A stretch of 64,000 nucleotides of DNA from Streptomyces sp. NBC_01497 (GTDB lineage: Bacteria > Actinomycetota > Actinomycetes > Streptomycetales > Streptomycetaceae), in NCBI RefSeq assembly GCF_036250695.1, contig NZ_CP109427.1, positions 4,712,001 to 4,776,000 of the forward strand, in the 5' to 3' direction. Within the stretch, counting starts at the first letter, position 1; each line of letters opens with the position of its first letter. Made by a program: the position numbers and the translations under genes. Below are positions 1-8,147 of this stretch, piece by piece. The notes beneath the pieces were generated by a model. The model did not search any database, had not been told where the DNA came from, and saw nothing but the letters and a program-made list of their open reading frames with translations.

Positions 1-1092
1 CAGCGCGGCAGGCTGCTGCGGACCAACGACGCGCTGTGCCGGCTGCTCGGCAGGCCCGCGTCCACGATGCGCCGGCACTCGTTCGCGGACCTCGTCCATC
101 CCGAGGACATCGGCACCCTGCTGCGCACGTCGGCGGAGGGCGGCCGGGCCGAACTGCGGCTCACCCGCCGCGACGGCTCGTACGTGTGGGTGTCCCTGCG
201 CAACTCCGTCGTCGCGGACACGGCGGACGGTCCGCGCTTCCTGCTCACGCACGTCGAGGACATAGAGGAACGCAAGGGCCGTGAGCTCCAGCTCGCGCAC
301 CGCGCCTCGCACGACTCACTGACCGGCCTGCCCAACAGCGCCGAACTGCGGGCCCGGCTCAGTGCCCGCATCTGCTCCCGGCCCGGTGCCTCGCGCGCGG
401 CCACGGTGGTCGAGCAGTTGGACGCGGCGTTCGGCGGGTACGACGGCGGCGGGGCGTACGACGCGGGCGGTGGCGCCCACGACGGCGGGCCTTACGAGAG
501 CGGCGGGTACGAGAACGGGTCGCACGACGAGCGCGCGTACGAGATCGCCTATGACGGGTACGTATCCGGCCACGACTCCTACGAGGAGCGCACCGGGGAA
601 CGCGGCGGCAGCTTCGGGGGCTTCGGCCCCGACGCCGCCTACGACCATCACGTGCATGTCACCGCGCCGGTGGAGGGTGCGGTGGACGAGGGCGCGAAGG
701 GACTCGCCGTCCTCTTCTGCGACCTGGACGGCTTCAAGTCGATCAACGACAGGTTCGGCCACAACACCGGCGACGCCGTGCTGATCGAGGTGGCGCGGCG
801 GCTGACCACGGGGGTGCGGGACGGGGACACGGTCGCGCGCCTCGGCGGTGACGAGTTCGTCGTGCTCGCCGACGGCCTCGGCCCGGGGGACGCCTCCGAC
901 CTGGCGGTCCGCCTGCGCAACGCGATCCTCCCGCCGATCCGGGTGGACGGCCGGGCGGTGCGGGTCGGGGCGAGCTTCGGTATCGGCTGGGCGAGCTGCG
1001 GGATGACCGTCGAAGAGGTGCTGAAGTCGGCCGACCAGCGGATGTACCTGGAGAAGAGGTCGCGGAGCAAGGTCGGCCGCAGGGCGGGCTGA
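1..1092 (+). CDS. cdgB: PAS-GGDEF diguanylate cyclase, CdgB type (5' end outside window)
   Basis: The reading frame is open from base 1, so the start and any upstream GAF/PAS domains lie outside. The first ~95 visible codons are a PAS/PAC module (HPEDIGTLL, then VEDIEERKGRE). A GGDEF domain follows and makes c-di-GMP from two GTP. The signature GGDEF is intact at 844-858. RDGD sits exactly five residues before it, which fits the RxxD product-inhibition site, so the enzyme should be active and feedback-inhibited. The domain is interrupted between its first helix (HDSLTGLPN) and first strand (LAVLFCDLDGFKSIND) by about 90 residues rich in Gly, Tyr, Asp and Glu, roughly 395-680. The CdgB name rests on domain order and on nagA, nagK and groEL following downstream as in S. 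coelicolor. That synteny is recalled from memory. Confidence 0.85.
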   Translation, partial: QRGRLLRTNDALCRLLGRPASTMRRHSFADLVHPEDIGTLLRTSAEGGRAELRLTRRDGSYVWVSLRNSVVADTADGPRFLLTHVEDIEERKGRELQLAHRASHDSLTGLPNSAELRARLSARICSRPGASRAATVVEQLDAAFGGYDGGGAYDAGGGAHDGGPYESGGYENGSHDERAYEIAYDGYVSGHDSYEERTGERGGSFGGFGPDAAYDHHVHVTAPVEGAVDEGAKGLAVLFCDLDGFKSINDRFGHNTGDAVLIEVARRLTTGVRDGDTVARLGGDEFVVLADGLGPGDASDLAVRLRNAILPPIRVDGRAVRVGASFGIGWASCGMTVEEVLKSADQRMYLEKRSRSKVGRRAG

Positions 1093-1500
1093 GTGCCGCG
1101 TCCCGCCGCCTTCGGGCAACCGCCGGACGGGCCCCGGACGGCTCCGCCGGCCCACGACCGCCCGCACGGGGGCCTGCGCGGGAGGGCTCCGTCCGCCATG
1201 GCCGAGCACGTCGTCCGCCACGGCCGAGGGCTCCGTGCACGCGCGCGAGGGCACTGCCCGGGGACCGCCTGCCCCGATGGTCATGGCCGAATCCGAACGG
1301 TCCCGGATCGTCTGACGAGACATTGTTCACCCCGGCGCTCCACGCCCGTACCCGGTCGTCCACCGGGGGTGCGCTGATGAGGGCAGAAGCCTGTCCGGAC
1401 CCGGTGTTCGCCCGGCCGAGCGCAGTTCTGGGGCTCAGGCTCACGAGGTAGGCTCGCCCGGTCGGCGACGCTGACGAGATGGTAGAGGAGTGACCCAGGG
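1093..1500. other. Intergenic region, no gene seen
   Basis: About 400 bases separate the cyclase from the next gene. Open frames here are GC-composition artefacts without ribosome sites or recognisable protein. The region should hold the promoter of the gene at 1501, but I could not pick a convincing -35/-10 pair. A GAGGAG ribosome site lies just before the next start. Confidence 0.5.
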
Positions 1501-2568
1501 ATGACGGCCGGGAACGACGGCGCGAGCACACCCGAGGACGATGACCCCTTCGGCTATCTGTATGCCGACGGGCAGCAGTCGGGCGGTGCCCAGCAGCGGC
1601 GGCAGGGCGGCTACGGCTACCCGGGCCCCGCGGCCCAGCCCGGCGTGCCCAGAACGTCCTACAACCAGGTCAGGACCGTCGGCGAGCGTCAGTACGGCGC
1701 CCCGCAGCAGCAGGTGCCGCCGCAGGGCCAGTACCCGCAGCAGCCCGGCCAGCCCGGCCAGCCCGGCCAGTACGGCGCCCCGCAGGGAGCGTACGGCCAG
1801 CAGCAGCCGCCCTACGGCCAGCAGCAGGGCGGCTACGGCGCGCCCAACCCGCACTACGCGGCGCCCGAGACGCAGGCCATGGGCGTCCCGGGGCGCCAGG
1901 GCCCGCCGGCCGGTCCGCCGGGACCGAAGCGGGGCGGCCGCGGTGGCGGGCCCAACACGCGTGGCCTGCTGATCGCCGCCGTCGCGGTGGTCGCGGCCGT
2001 GGTGATCGGCATCGCGGTCGCGCTCATGACGAGCGGTGGCGGGGACTCCAAGGACGACCAGGCGGGTGCGGGCGCTTCCGCCTCGTCGGGCTCCGGCCCG
2101 TCGCAGCAGCCTTCCGGCGACCCCTCGGCGAGCGCGAGCAGCGGTGATCTGCCCGAGCAGGACGCCTCGACGCTCCAGCTCGGAGCGCCGGCCGCCGCCG
2201 CCTCGGACGTGCCGGGCGCGAAGGCCAAGGGCGGCGTGTACGTCGCGATGCCCGGCGTCGGTGCCTCGGCGACCTGGACGGTCGATGTGCCCAAGGGGGG
2301 CGACTACACCCTCTTCGCGAACTACGGCGTGCCGGGTACGGACGCGAAGATGTCGCTGTTCGTGAACGATCAGGACCGCCGCTCCATCAGCATGAAGAAC
2401 TTCGCCAACGCCCCGGCGGGCCAGGCGGACAAGGGATGGACGACCACGTTCTCCTGGATCACCCTCAAGAAGGGTTCCAACACGATAAAGATCTCCTGTG
2501 AGCAGGGAGACCAGTGCGGCGTCAACCTCGATCAGCTCTCGCTGAAGTCGGGGCAGGTCAAGCAGTAG
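1501..2568 (+). CDS. Membrane-anchored Pro/Gln-rich protein with carbohydrate-binding-like C-terminus
   Basis: The product has 355 residues. The first ~150 are a Gln/Pro/Gly/Tyr-rich disordered cytoplasmic segment with repeated QPGQPGQ and YGQQQ motifs. One membrane helix follows at about 158-180 (LLIAAVAVVAAVVIGIAVAL). After a Ser/Gly/Ala linker, the extracellular end is a ~130-residue beta-rich domain (WTVDVPKGGDYTLFANY, NTIKISCEQGDQCGVNLDQLSL) that resembles CBM6/CBM35-type sugar-binding modules. The start is supported by GAGGAG 12-17 bases upstream. It sits between a c-di-GMP enzyme and amino-sugar kinase and deacetylase genes, so binding of wall or chitin polysaccharide is plausible but not shown. 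The fold assignment is by eye; the membrane topology is clearer. Confidence 0.75.
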   Translation: MTAGNDGASTPEDDDPFGYLYADGQQSGGAQQRRQGGYGYPGPAAQPGVPRTSYNQVRTVGERQYGAPQQQVPPQGQYPQQPGQPGQPGQYGAPQGAYGQQQPPYGQQQGGYGAPNPHYAAPETQAMGVPGRQGPPAGPPGPKRGGRGGGPNTRGLLIAAVAVVAAVVIGIAVALMTSGGGDSKDDQAGAGASASSGSGPSQQPSGDPSASASSGDLPEQDASTLQLGAPAAAASDVPGAKAKGGVYVAMPGVGASATWTVDVPKGGDYTLFANYGVPGTDAKMSLFVNDQDRRSISMKNFANAPAGQADKGWTTTFSWITLKKGSNTIKISCEQGDQCGVNLDQLSLKSGQVKQ

Positions 2569-2603
2569 CGCGGGGAACCCAGGACCCGCAGAGAATCAGC
2601 CAC

Positions 2604-2635
2604 CGTCCCGGCCACCGCATCGCGGGGCCGGGACG
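2604..2635 (+). terminator. Stem-loop after the carbohydrate-binding-like gene
   Basis: A perfect 10-bp stem (CGTCCCGGCC with GGCCGGGACG) encloses a 12-base loop 36 bases after the stop codon. There is no strong T run, as is common for Streptomyces terminators. The next gene is convergent, so it may act in both directions. Confidence 0.55.
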
Positions 2636-2738
2636 CGGCGTTTCTGAGGGCGCGAGGGGTTGACGTGCCGTCAGGGCGGCCTGTGGCACGGCCCGGTGGC
2701 GCCTGTGTGCGGAGTGTCCTCGTCAACCACCGCCGCGA

Positions 2739-3662
2739 CTAGCCGGGTTCGGTGACCGTGACGCGCGGGAGCAGTTCCTCGTAGGACGCGGAGTCGAACT
2801 CGCCCGCCACGGGGGCCAGTACGGTCGCGGCCGAGAGCGCGACGGCGCGGGCCAGCCGGGCCGGCCACGGCAGTTCCTCGACCAGGCCCGAGAGCAGTCC
2901 CGCCACGGCGGAGTCCCCGGCCCCCGTCGGGTTGCCGCGGACCGCGGCGGGCGGTGCGGCCTGCCAGGTGCCGTCCGGGGTGACGGCGAGCAGACCCTGC
3001 GGACCGAGCGAGGCGACGACCGAGCGTGCCCCGCGGCGGCGCGCGTCCCGGGTCGCACGCAGCGGTTCGCGCGCGCCGGTCAGCCCCGCGAGTTCCTCGG
3101 CGTTGGGCTTGACGAGGTCGGGCCGGGCCGCGATGCCCCGGCGCAGCGGTTCGCCACTGGTGTCGAGGAGGACGGGCACCCCGGCGGCGCGGGCACGGCG
3201 CACGAGTTCGGCGTACGCCCCCACATGCACCCCGGGCGGCAGGCTGCCGCAGAGCGCCACGGCGTCGGCGCCGTCCAGCAGCCCCTCGTACGACGCGGTG
3301 AAGGCACCCCACTCGGCGGCGGAGACGAGCGGGCCCGGTTCGTTGAACTGGGTGGTGTCGCCGTGCTGTTCGTCCGTCACGGCGACGGTGCGGCGGGTCG
3401 CGCCGGCGACCGGGACGAACGCGTCGGCGGTGCGTGGCGACAGGCGTGCCAGCAGCTCCCGCACCTCGTCGCCCGCGGGGCCGCCGAGGAAGCCGGTGGC
3501 GACCGTGTCATGCCCGAGCGCGGACAGCACCCGCGCCACGTTGAGCCCCTTGCCGCCGGGCCGCTCGACGACCTCGCCGACGCGGTGCGTGGAGTGCGGG
3601 ACGAGCGTGGCGGTGCGGTACGTGAGGTCCAGGGCGGCGTTGAGAGTGACCGTGAGGATCAC
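2739..3662 (-). CDS. PfkB-family sugar-phosphate kinase (1-phosphofructokinase/tagatose-6-P kinase type)
   Basis: This 307-residue kinase belongs to the ribokinase/PfkB family, which transfers phosphate from ATP to sugars or sugar phosphates. The N-terminus (ILTVTLNAALDLTYR) and the glycine-rich GGKGLNVARVLSALG are typical of the FruK/LacC branch. The anion-hole motif GNPTGAGDSAVAG near residue 250 carries the catalytic Asp. I chose the GTG at 3662 because it follows a GGGGGGCAGGGC ribosome site and gives the usual family length; an upstream in-frame ATG would add 47 atypical residues. It lies downstream of nagA on the same strand across a gap of ~200 bases, so a role with amino-sugar or tagatose phosphates is plausible. 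The exact substrate cannot be read from sequence. Confidence 0.85.
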   Translation of the reverse strand: MILTVTLNAALDLTYRTATLVPHSTHRVGEVVERPGGKGLNVARVLSALGHDTVATGFLGGPAGDEVRELLARLSPRTADAFVPVAGATRRTVAVTDEQHGDTTQFNEPGPLVSAAEWGAFTASYEGLLDGADAVALCGSLPPGVHVGAYAELVRRARAAGVPVLLDTSGEPLRRGIAARPDLVKPNAEELAGLTGAREPLRATRDARRRGARSVVASLGPQGLLAVTPDGTWQAAPPAAVRGNPTGAGDSAVAGLLSGLVEELPWPARLARAVALSAATVLAPVAGEFDSASYEELLPRVTVTEPG

Positions 3663-3860
3663 GCCCTGCCCCCCGTCGCCTGATCGGTCGATCGCGTCCG
3701 GCGCTTCCGCTCCGGCGGACCACCGCATTCGATCATGCCAAACGCGGGGGCTCCGGCCTAGAGGGCGATCCGGCCGGACCGCCGGGGGCGGGGCGCTGCC
3801 CACGGGCGGGGCGCCCCGACCCGGCGGCCGGGAAGGGGAAGGGGGGCCGGCCGCCCGCCG

Positions 3861-5084
3861 TCAGGCGGTACGGGGGTCGAGCACCCAGGCGCCCTTGTGC
3901 AGCACGCCCTTGAGCGTGAAGTCCGCGTCCAGGACGACGATGTCCGCGTCCTTGCCGGGTTCGAGGGAGCCCACCCGGTCGTCGAGGCCCAGCAGGCGAG
4001 CCGGGTTGGCGGAGATGGCCCGCACGATGTCCTCCACCCGCATCCGGTCCACCGTCGCGGCGCGCCGGAACGCGGTGTCGAGTGTCAGCGTGGAGCCGGC
4101 GATCGATCCGTTCTCGACGACACGCGCCACACCGTCCTTCACTTCGACCTCCAACGGGCCGAGGGAGTACGTGCCGTCGCCGAAGCCGGCCGCGTCCATC
4201 GCGTCGGTGATGAACGCGACGCGGGACGGGCCGGCGCAGCGCAGCGCCAACTCCAGGGCGGCGGGGTGCAGATGCGTGCCGTCGTCGATCAGCTCGACGG
4301 TGACCCGCTCGTCTTCGAGGAGCGCTGCGATCGGTCCCGGCACCCGGTGGCCGAGCGGGGGCATGGCGTTGAACAGGTGGGTCGCGACGCTCGCGCCCGC
4401 GTCGATCGCCTCCACCGTCTGCTCGTACGTCGCGTCGGTGTGCCCGAGCGCCGCGATCACGCCGTGGTCCACGAGCAGCCGCACCGAGTCGAGGCCGCCC
4501 GGGAGTTCGGCGGCGAGGGTCATCATCTTCGCGGTGCCGCGCGCGGCCTTCACCAGCGTCAGCACGTCGGCCGGGTCGGGGTGGCGCAGCAGCGCCTCGC
4601 TGTGCGCGCCCTTGCGGCAGGGGGAGATGAAGGGGCCCTCGAAGTGCAGCCCCGCGAGGTCGCCCTGCTCGACGAGTTCGGACAGCACGCCCGCACGCCG
4701 CGCGAGGAAGTCGAGCTCGCCGGTGACCGTGGAGGCGACGACGGTCGTGGTGCCGTGCTCCCGGTGCGTACGGACGCCCCTGAGGACCTCCTCGGGCGTT
4801 CCTGAGGTGAAGGACGCGCCGCCGCCGCCGTGGTTGTGCATGTCCACGAACCCGGGCACGATCCAGTGCCCGCTCAGGTCGAGCGCGGGCGCGTCCGCGG
4901 GGGCCGACCCGGCGATGCGCCCGCCCTGGACGATCACCCGGCCGCCGTCGACGACGCCGGTCGGCAGGACGACCCGGCCCCCGGACAGCACCGTGTACGC
5001 GCCGGTGCCGACGGGCGCGGCCGGACCGGTCGCCGCGGGGGCGGACGCGGTGGGAGCGGGGGGCGTGGATGCTGCGGCGGCCAT
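3861..5084 (-). CDS. nagA: N-acetylglucosamine-6-phosphate deacetylase
   Basis: NagA removes acetate from GlcNAc-6-phosphate, giving glucosamine-6-phosphate for glycolysis or wall synthesis. The 407-residue protein has the amidohydrolase metal site (PGFVDMHNHGGGG near residue 85), GLHFEGPFISP, a HTDATYEQ histidine, THLFNAMPPLGHR, and the catalytic-Asp region FITDAMDAAGFGDG. The end carries the usual LEPGKDADIVVLD segment. The ATG start at 5084 overlaps the nagK stop by one base (TGATG) and is preceded by GGAGG, so the two are translationally coupled. A ~30-residue Ala/Pro-rich N-terminal extension is a small oddity. Control is probably through the DasR-like site upstream of nagK. Confidence 0.95.
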   Translation of the reverse strand: MAAAASTPPAPTASAPAATGPAAPVGTGAYTVLSGGRVVLPTGVVDGGRVIVQGGRIAGSAPADAPALDLSGHWIVPGFVDMHNHGGGGASFTSGTPEEVLRGVRTHREHGTTTVVASTVTGELDFLARRAGVLSELVEQGDLAGLHFEGPFISPCRKGAHSEALLRHPDPADVLTLVKAARGTAKMMTLAAELPGGLDSVRLLVDHGVIAALGHTDATYEQTVEAIDAGASVATHLFNAMPPLGHRVPGPIAALLEDERVTVELIDDGTHLHPAALELALRCAGPSRVAFITDAMDAAGFGDGTYSLGPLEVEVKDGVARVVENGSIAGSTLTLDTAFRRAATVDRMRVEDIVRAISANPARLLGLDDRVGSLEPGKDADIVVLDADFTLKGVLHKGAWVLDPRTA

Positions 5085-6016
5085 CAGGCGCTTACCTCCG
5101 AGGCGAGTAGGTCCCAGGCGAGCAGGCCGGCCCCCAGACACCCGGCGGTGTCGCCGAGCGCGGCCGGAACGATCGTGGGCAGTTTCTGGAAGGTGACCTT
5201 CGCCGCGACCGCTGCCCGCAGCGGTTCGAACAGCGTGTCGCCGGCTTCGGCGAGCCCGCCGCCGATGATCAGCGTGCGGGGATCGAGCAGGGTCAGCGCC
5301 GTGACGAGCCCGGCGGACAGCGCGTCCACCGCGTCCCGCCACACCTCGACGGCCGCGGGGTCACCGGAGGCCACGGCCTTGGCGCAGTCCGCCGCGTCCG
5401 CCTCCGGGTCGCCGCTCGCCTCGGCCCAGGCGCGGGTCACCGCGCGGGCCGAGCCGTACATCTCCAGGCAGCCGCGCTGACCGCAGCTGCACTCGGCCCC
5501 GCCGGGGCGTACGACGACGTGACCGATCTCGCCGGCCACTCCGTGCGCGCCCGCCTCGATGGCGCCGTCGATGCCGATGGCGCCCGCGATGCCCGTACCG
5601 ATGGGCATGAAGAGGAAACGGTCGGAGCCGCGTCCCGCACCGAGGCGGCCCTCCGCGAGGCCGCCGGTGCGTACGTCGTGGCCGAGCGCGACGGGGATAC
5701 CGCCGAGCCGCTCGCCGATCAGGTCCCGCAGCGGCACGTCGTGCCAGCCCAGGTTCGCGGCGTAGACCGCGATGCCCCGCTCGGTGTCGATGACCCCGGG
5801 GACGGCGACACCCGCCGCGCGCGCTCCCTCGCCGAACCGCTCGACGCCGTACGCGTACAGCTCGGCGGCGAAGCCGACGATCGTCTCGACGACGGCCTCG
5901 GGGCCGCGCTCCCGGCCGGTGGGCCTGCGGGTCTCGTGCAACAGCACGCCGTCCGCCCCCACGAGGGCGGCCTTCATGCCGGTGCCGCCCACATCGAGGG
6001 CGATGACGTGTTTCAC
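5084..6016 (-). CDS. nagK: ROK-family sugar kinase, probable N-acetylglucosamine kinase
   Basis: The 310-residue cytoplasmic kinase phosphorylates a hexose, most likely GlcNAc, at the 6-position. It begins with the phosphate-binding ALDVGGTGMKAALVG and carries MPIGTGIAGA. It also has the ROK zinc signature: GEIGH followed by ECSCGQRGCLE, with His and three Cys in place. It is the first gene of the nagK-nagA unit and overlaps nagA by one base, so its product feeds the deacetylase directly. This would let the cell use intracellular GlcNAc that did not enter through the PTS. ROK glucokinases look very similar; the NagK assignment rests on the coupling to nagA and the DasR-like operator 29 bases upstream. 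Confidence 0.9.
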   Translation of the reverse strand: MKHVIALDVGGTGMKAALVGADGVLLHETRRPTGRERGPEAVVETIVGFAAELYAYGVERFGEGARAAGVAVPGVIDTERGIAVYAANLGWHDVPLRDLIGERLGGIPVALGHDVRTGGLAEGRLGAGRGSDRFLFMPIGTGIAGAIGIDGAIEAGAHGVAGEIGHVVVRPGGAECSCGQRGCLEMYGSARAVTRAWAEASGDPEADAADCAKAVASGDPAAVEVWRDAVDALSAGLVTALTLLDPRTLIIGGGLAEAGDTLFEPLRAAVAAKVTFQKLPTIVPAALGDTAGCLGAGLLAWDLLASEVSA

Positions 6017-6044
6017 CCTGACAGTCTCGCGCGTGCACCCATGA

Positions 6045-6060
6045 GAGGTCTAGTCCATTC
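6045..6060 (-). promoter_or_regulatory. DasR-responsive element (dre) upstream of nagK
   Basis: The 16-mer AGAGGTCTAGTCCATT matches the recalled dre consensus ACTGGTCTAGACCACT at 12 of 16 positions, including the central GGTCTAG. DasR is the GntR-type repressor of GlcNAc and chitin genes in Streptomyces, released by glucosamine-6-phosphate, a product of this operon. The site lies between nagK and the divergent lipoprotein gene and could act on both. Confidence 0.8.
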
Positions 6061-6076
6061 ATCGTGATCTTTCCCG

Positions 6077-6094
6077 CCTTCACCCTGGTGAAGG
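6077..6094. promoter_or_regulatory. 18-bp palindrome in the nagK/lipoprotein divergent region
   Basis: CCTTCACC-CT-GGTGAAGG is a perfect inverted repeat with 8-bp arms, 17 bases from the dre site. It is well placed for a second transcription factor. I do not recognise the binding protein. Confidence 0.45.
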
Positions 6095-6128
6095 TGTGGG
6101 GGCATTCGTCCCTTCGTCTGGACTCAAA

Positions 6129-6138
6129 CGTTCGAACG
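6129..6138. promoter_or_regulatory. Short palindrome CGTTCGAACG upstream of the lipoprotein gene
   Basis: A perfect 10-bp palindrome lies in a locally AT-richer segment 67 bases before the lipoprotein start. The same GTTCGAAC core appears at 59632-59639, upstream of the purine permease. It may be part of a promoter or operator; function unknown. Confidence 0.3.
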
Positions 6139-6204
6139 AGACAAAATCGCGGTTCGATCATCGAGTTCCCGCCAAGCGGCGGGCGAAGGGCGGGAAGAGG
6201 ACCA

Positions 6205-7488
6205 GTGCGTCACCGCTATCTGGGCATAACCACCGTCATAACCGTCATGAGCTCCATGGGCCTCGCGGGGTGCAGTGGCTCGACCGGTTCCGGAGATGTC
6301 ACGCTCAGGCTCGTCGCCGCGGACTACGGCAACAGCCCGGAGACGTCCTCCAGCATCTACTGGAAGAAACTCGCCTCCGCGTTCGAGAAGACCCACCCGG
6401 GCATCACGATCGACGTGGACGTCCGCTCCTGGAAGACCGTCGACGCCGACGTGTCGAGCATGGTCAAGCAGGACAAGGCGCCGGACATGGCGCAGGTCGG
6501 CTCGTTCGCCGACTACGCGAACGCGGGCAAGCTCTACAGCGCCGACCAGATCCTCAGCGTCCCCGTGCAGTCCGGGTTCGTCGCGCAACTGGCCGACGCG
6601 GGCAAGGTCAACCAGACCCAGTACGGGCTGCCGTTCGTCGCCTCCACCCGGCTGCTGTTCTACAACCGCAAAATGTTCGAGCAGGCCGGCATCGAGGCCC
6701 CCAAGAACTGGGCGGACATCGAGAGCGACGCGAAGGCACTCAAGGCCGACGGGGTGTCCGTACCGTTCGCGCTGCCGCTCGGCACCGAGGAGTCGCAGGC
6801 CGAGACGATGATGTGGATGCTCAGCGGCGGCGGTGGCTACACCAGCAGCACCGACGGTTCGTACAGCATCGACTCCGACGAGAACGTCAAGACCTTCGAC
6901 TGGCTCCAGCACAACCTCGTGGGGGAGGGCCTCACCGGCCCCGTCGCACCCGGGAAGCTGGACCGGGCCGACGCGTTCAAGGAGTTCACCGAGGGCAAGG
7001 TCGGCATGCTCAACGGCCACCCCACGCTGATGAACGACGCGCGCAAGGCGCACATCGACTTCGGCATGGTGCCCATGCCGGGCAAGGACGGCAAGGCCAA
7101 GTCCTCGATGGGCGTGGCCGACTGGATGATGGCGTTCAAGCAGAACGGCCACGGCAAGCAGATCGGTGAGTTCCTCGACTACGCCTACAGCGACAAGAAC
7201 GTCATGGACTTCGTCAAGCAGTACGACCTGCTGCCCGTCACATACAGCGCGAACAGCGTGATGGCGCAGGACAAGACGCACAACGACCTGGGCGAATTCC
7301 AGAAGACGCTCAACTCCTCGGAGCTGTATCCGTTCAGCAAGAGCTCCTGGTCCGGGGTGAGCGAGACGATCAAGAAGAACATCGGGCAGGCCGTCGAGCC
7401 CGGCCACGACCCGCAGCAGGTCCTGACGAAGATCTCCAAGGCCGCCAACGCGGCGGACGCGGCCGACGCCGCCGCCGCGGGCAAGTAG
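6205..7488 (+). CDS. Sugar ABC transporter substrate-binding lipoprotein (orphan)
   Basis: The 427-residue protein is a family-1 extracellular solute-binding protein. The GTG start at 6205 follows GGAAGAGG and gives a proper lipoprotein signal: basic MRHR, a hydrophobic run, and lipobox LAGC with the lipidated Cys at residue 23. The mature part shows family features such as ADYANAGKLYSADQILS, GLPFVASTRLLFYNRKMFEQAGI and the C-terminal PFSKSSWSG. It would capture an oligosaccharide outside the membrane and hand it to an ABC permease. No permease or ATPase gene is adjacent, so it must use partners elsewhere. It is divergent from nagK and shares the DasR-like regulatory region, which suggests a chitin-, GlcNAc- or wall-derived ligand. 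The ligand itself is not readable. Confidence 0.88.
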   Translation: MRHRYLGITTVITVMSSMGLAGCSGSTGSGDVTLRLVAADYGNSPETSSSIYWKKLASAFEKTHPGITIDVDVRSWKTVDADVSSMVKQDKAPDMAQVGSFADYANAGKLYSADQILSVPVQSGFVAQLADAGKVNQTQYGLPFVASTRLLFYNRKMFEQAGIEAPKNWADIESDAKALKADGVSVPFALPLGTEESQAETMMWMLSGGGGYTSSTDGSYSIDSDENVKTFDWLQHNLVGEGLTGPVAPGKLDRADAFKEFTEGKVGMLNGHPTLMNDARKAHIDFGMVPMPGKDGKAKSSMGVADWMMAFKQNGHGKQIGEFLDYAYSDKNVMDFVKQYDLLPVTYSANSVMAQDKTHNDLGEFQKTLNSSELYPFSKSSWSGVSETIKKNIGQAVEPGHDPQQVLTKISKAANAADAADAAAAGK

Positions 7489-7498
7489 CCTTTCACCG

Positions 7499-8110
7499 AT
7501 GCCTACCGACGCCCCCGAGCCCGCCCCCGGACCAGCCGGGCCGCCCCCCGGCCCGCCGTACGGGCGGAGCCCGGGGGCGTGCGGCGGTTCGGACGGCGAG
7601 GGCGGCCCCGGTGCGCAGGGGACCTCCGGGACCTCCGAGCTCCCTGGGGCTTCCGGGAGTCCCGGGGCTTCCGGGACTCCCGGGAGTGCGGAGGCCACTG
7701 GGGCCACCAGTGACTCCGGGTCCGCGGAGGTCTCCGGGTCCAGTGCCGCTTCCGATGCCCCCGATATGCCTGCTGCCGGTGCTGCCGGTGCTGCCGGTGC
7801 TGCCGGTGCTGCCGGTGCTGCCGGTGCTGCCGGTGCTGCCGGTGGGGTCCCGGACGCCGGAGCCCGGGACGGCGGCAGCGTCCGGCCCGTCCTGTCGGAG
7901 CGGGACCGGGCCGTGCTCGCCCTGGAGCGGCGCTCCTGGGCCGGCCCCGGGGCCAAGGAACGGGCGATACGGGAGCAGCTCGGCATGTCGCCGACCCGCT
8001 ACTACCAACTGCTGAACGCGCTCGTGGACGACCCGGCCGCGACCGCGCACGACCCCGTCACGCTCAACCGGCTGCGCCGCGTCCGCCAGGCGCACCGCGA
8101 CACCCGCTGA
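7499..8110 (+). CDS. DUF3263 protein with long low-complexity N-terminus
   Basis: The 203-residue protein starts 10 bases after the lipoprotein gene. The conserved part is the last ~75 residues (LSERDRAVLALERRSWAGPGAKERAIREQLGMSPTRYYQLLNALVDD), which matches the actinobacterial DUF3263 family and looks like a small helix-turn-helix module. The first ~125 residues are disordered and rich in Gly, Ala, Ser and Pro. They include eight perfect Ala-Ala-Gly units encoded by a 9-bp tandem repeat. The ribosome site is weak, so the true start could be internal, but the repeat stays in frame. The function of the family is not known to me. Confidence 0.7.
   Translation: MPTDAPEPAPGPAGPPPGPPYGRSPGACGGSDGEGGPGAQGTSGTSELPGASGSPGASGTPGSAEATGATSDSGSAEVSGSSAASDAPDMPAAGAAGAAGAAGAAGAAGAAGAAGGVPDAGARDGGSVRPVLSERDRAVLALERRSWAGPGAKERAIREQLGMSPTRYYQLLNALVDDPAATAHDPVTLNRLRRVRQAHRDTR
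7772..7843. repeat. Tandem repeat, 8 x 9 bp (GCTGCCGGT)
   Basis: Eight perfect copies of GCTGCCGGT lie inside the DUF3263 gene and encode (Ala-Ala-Gly)8. Being in frame and perfect, it is likely to vary in copy number by slippage without breaking the frame. Confidence 0.95.
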
Positions 8111-8147
8111 GCGACCGCCGAACGCCGGGCCCGGTAGGGTCACGCCC

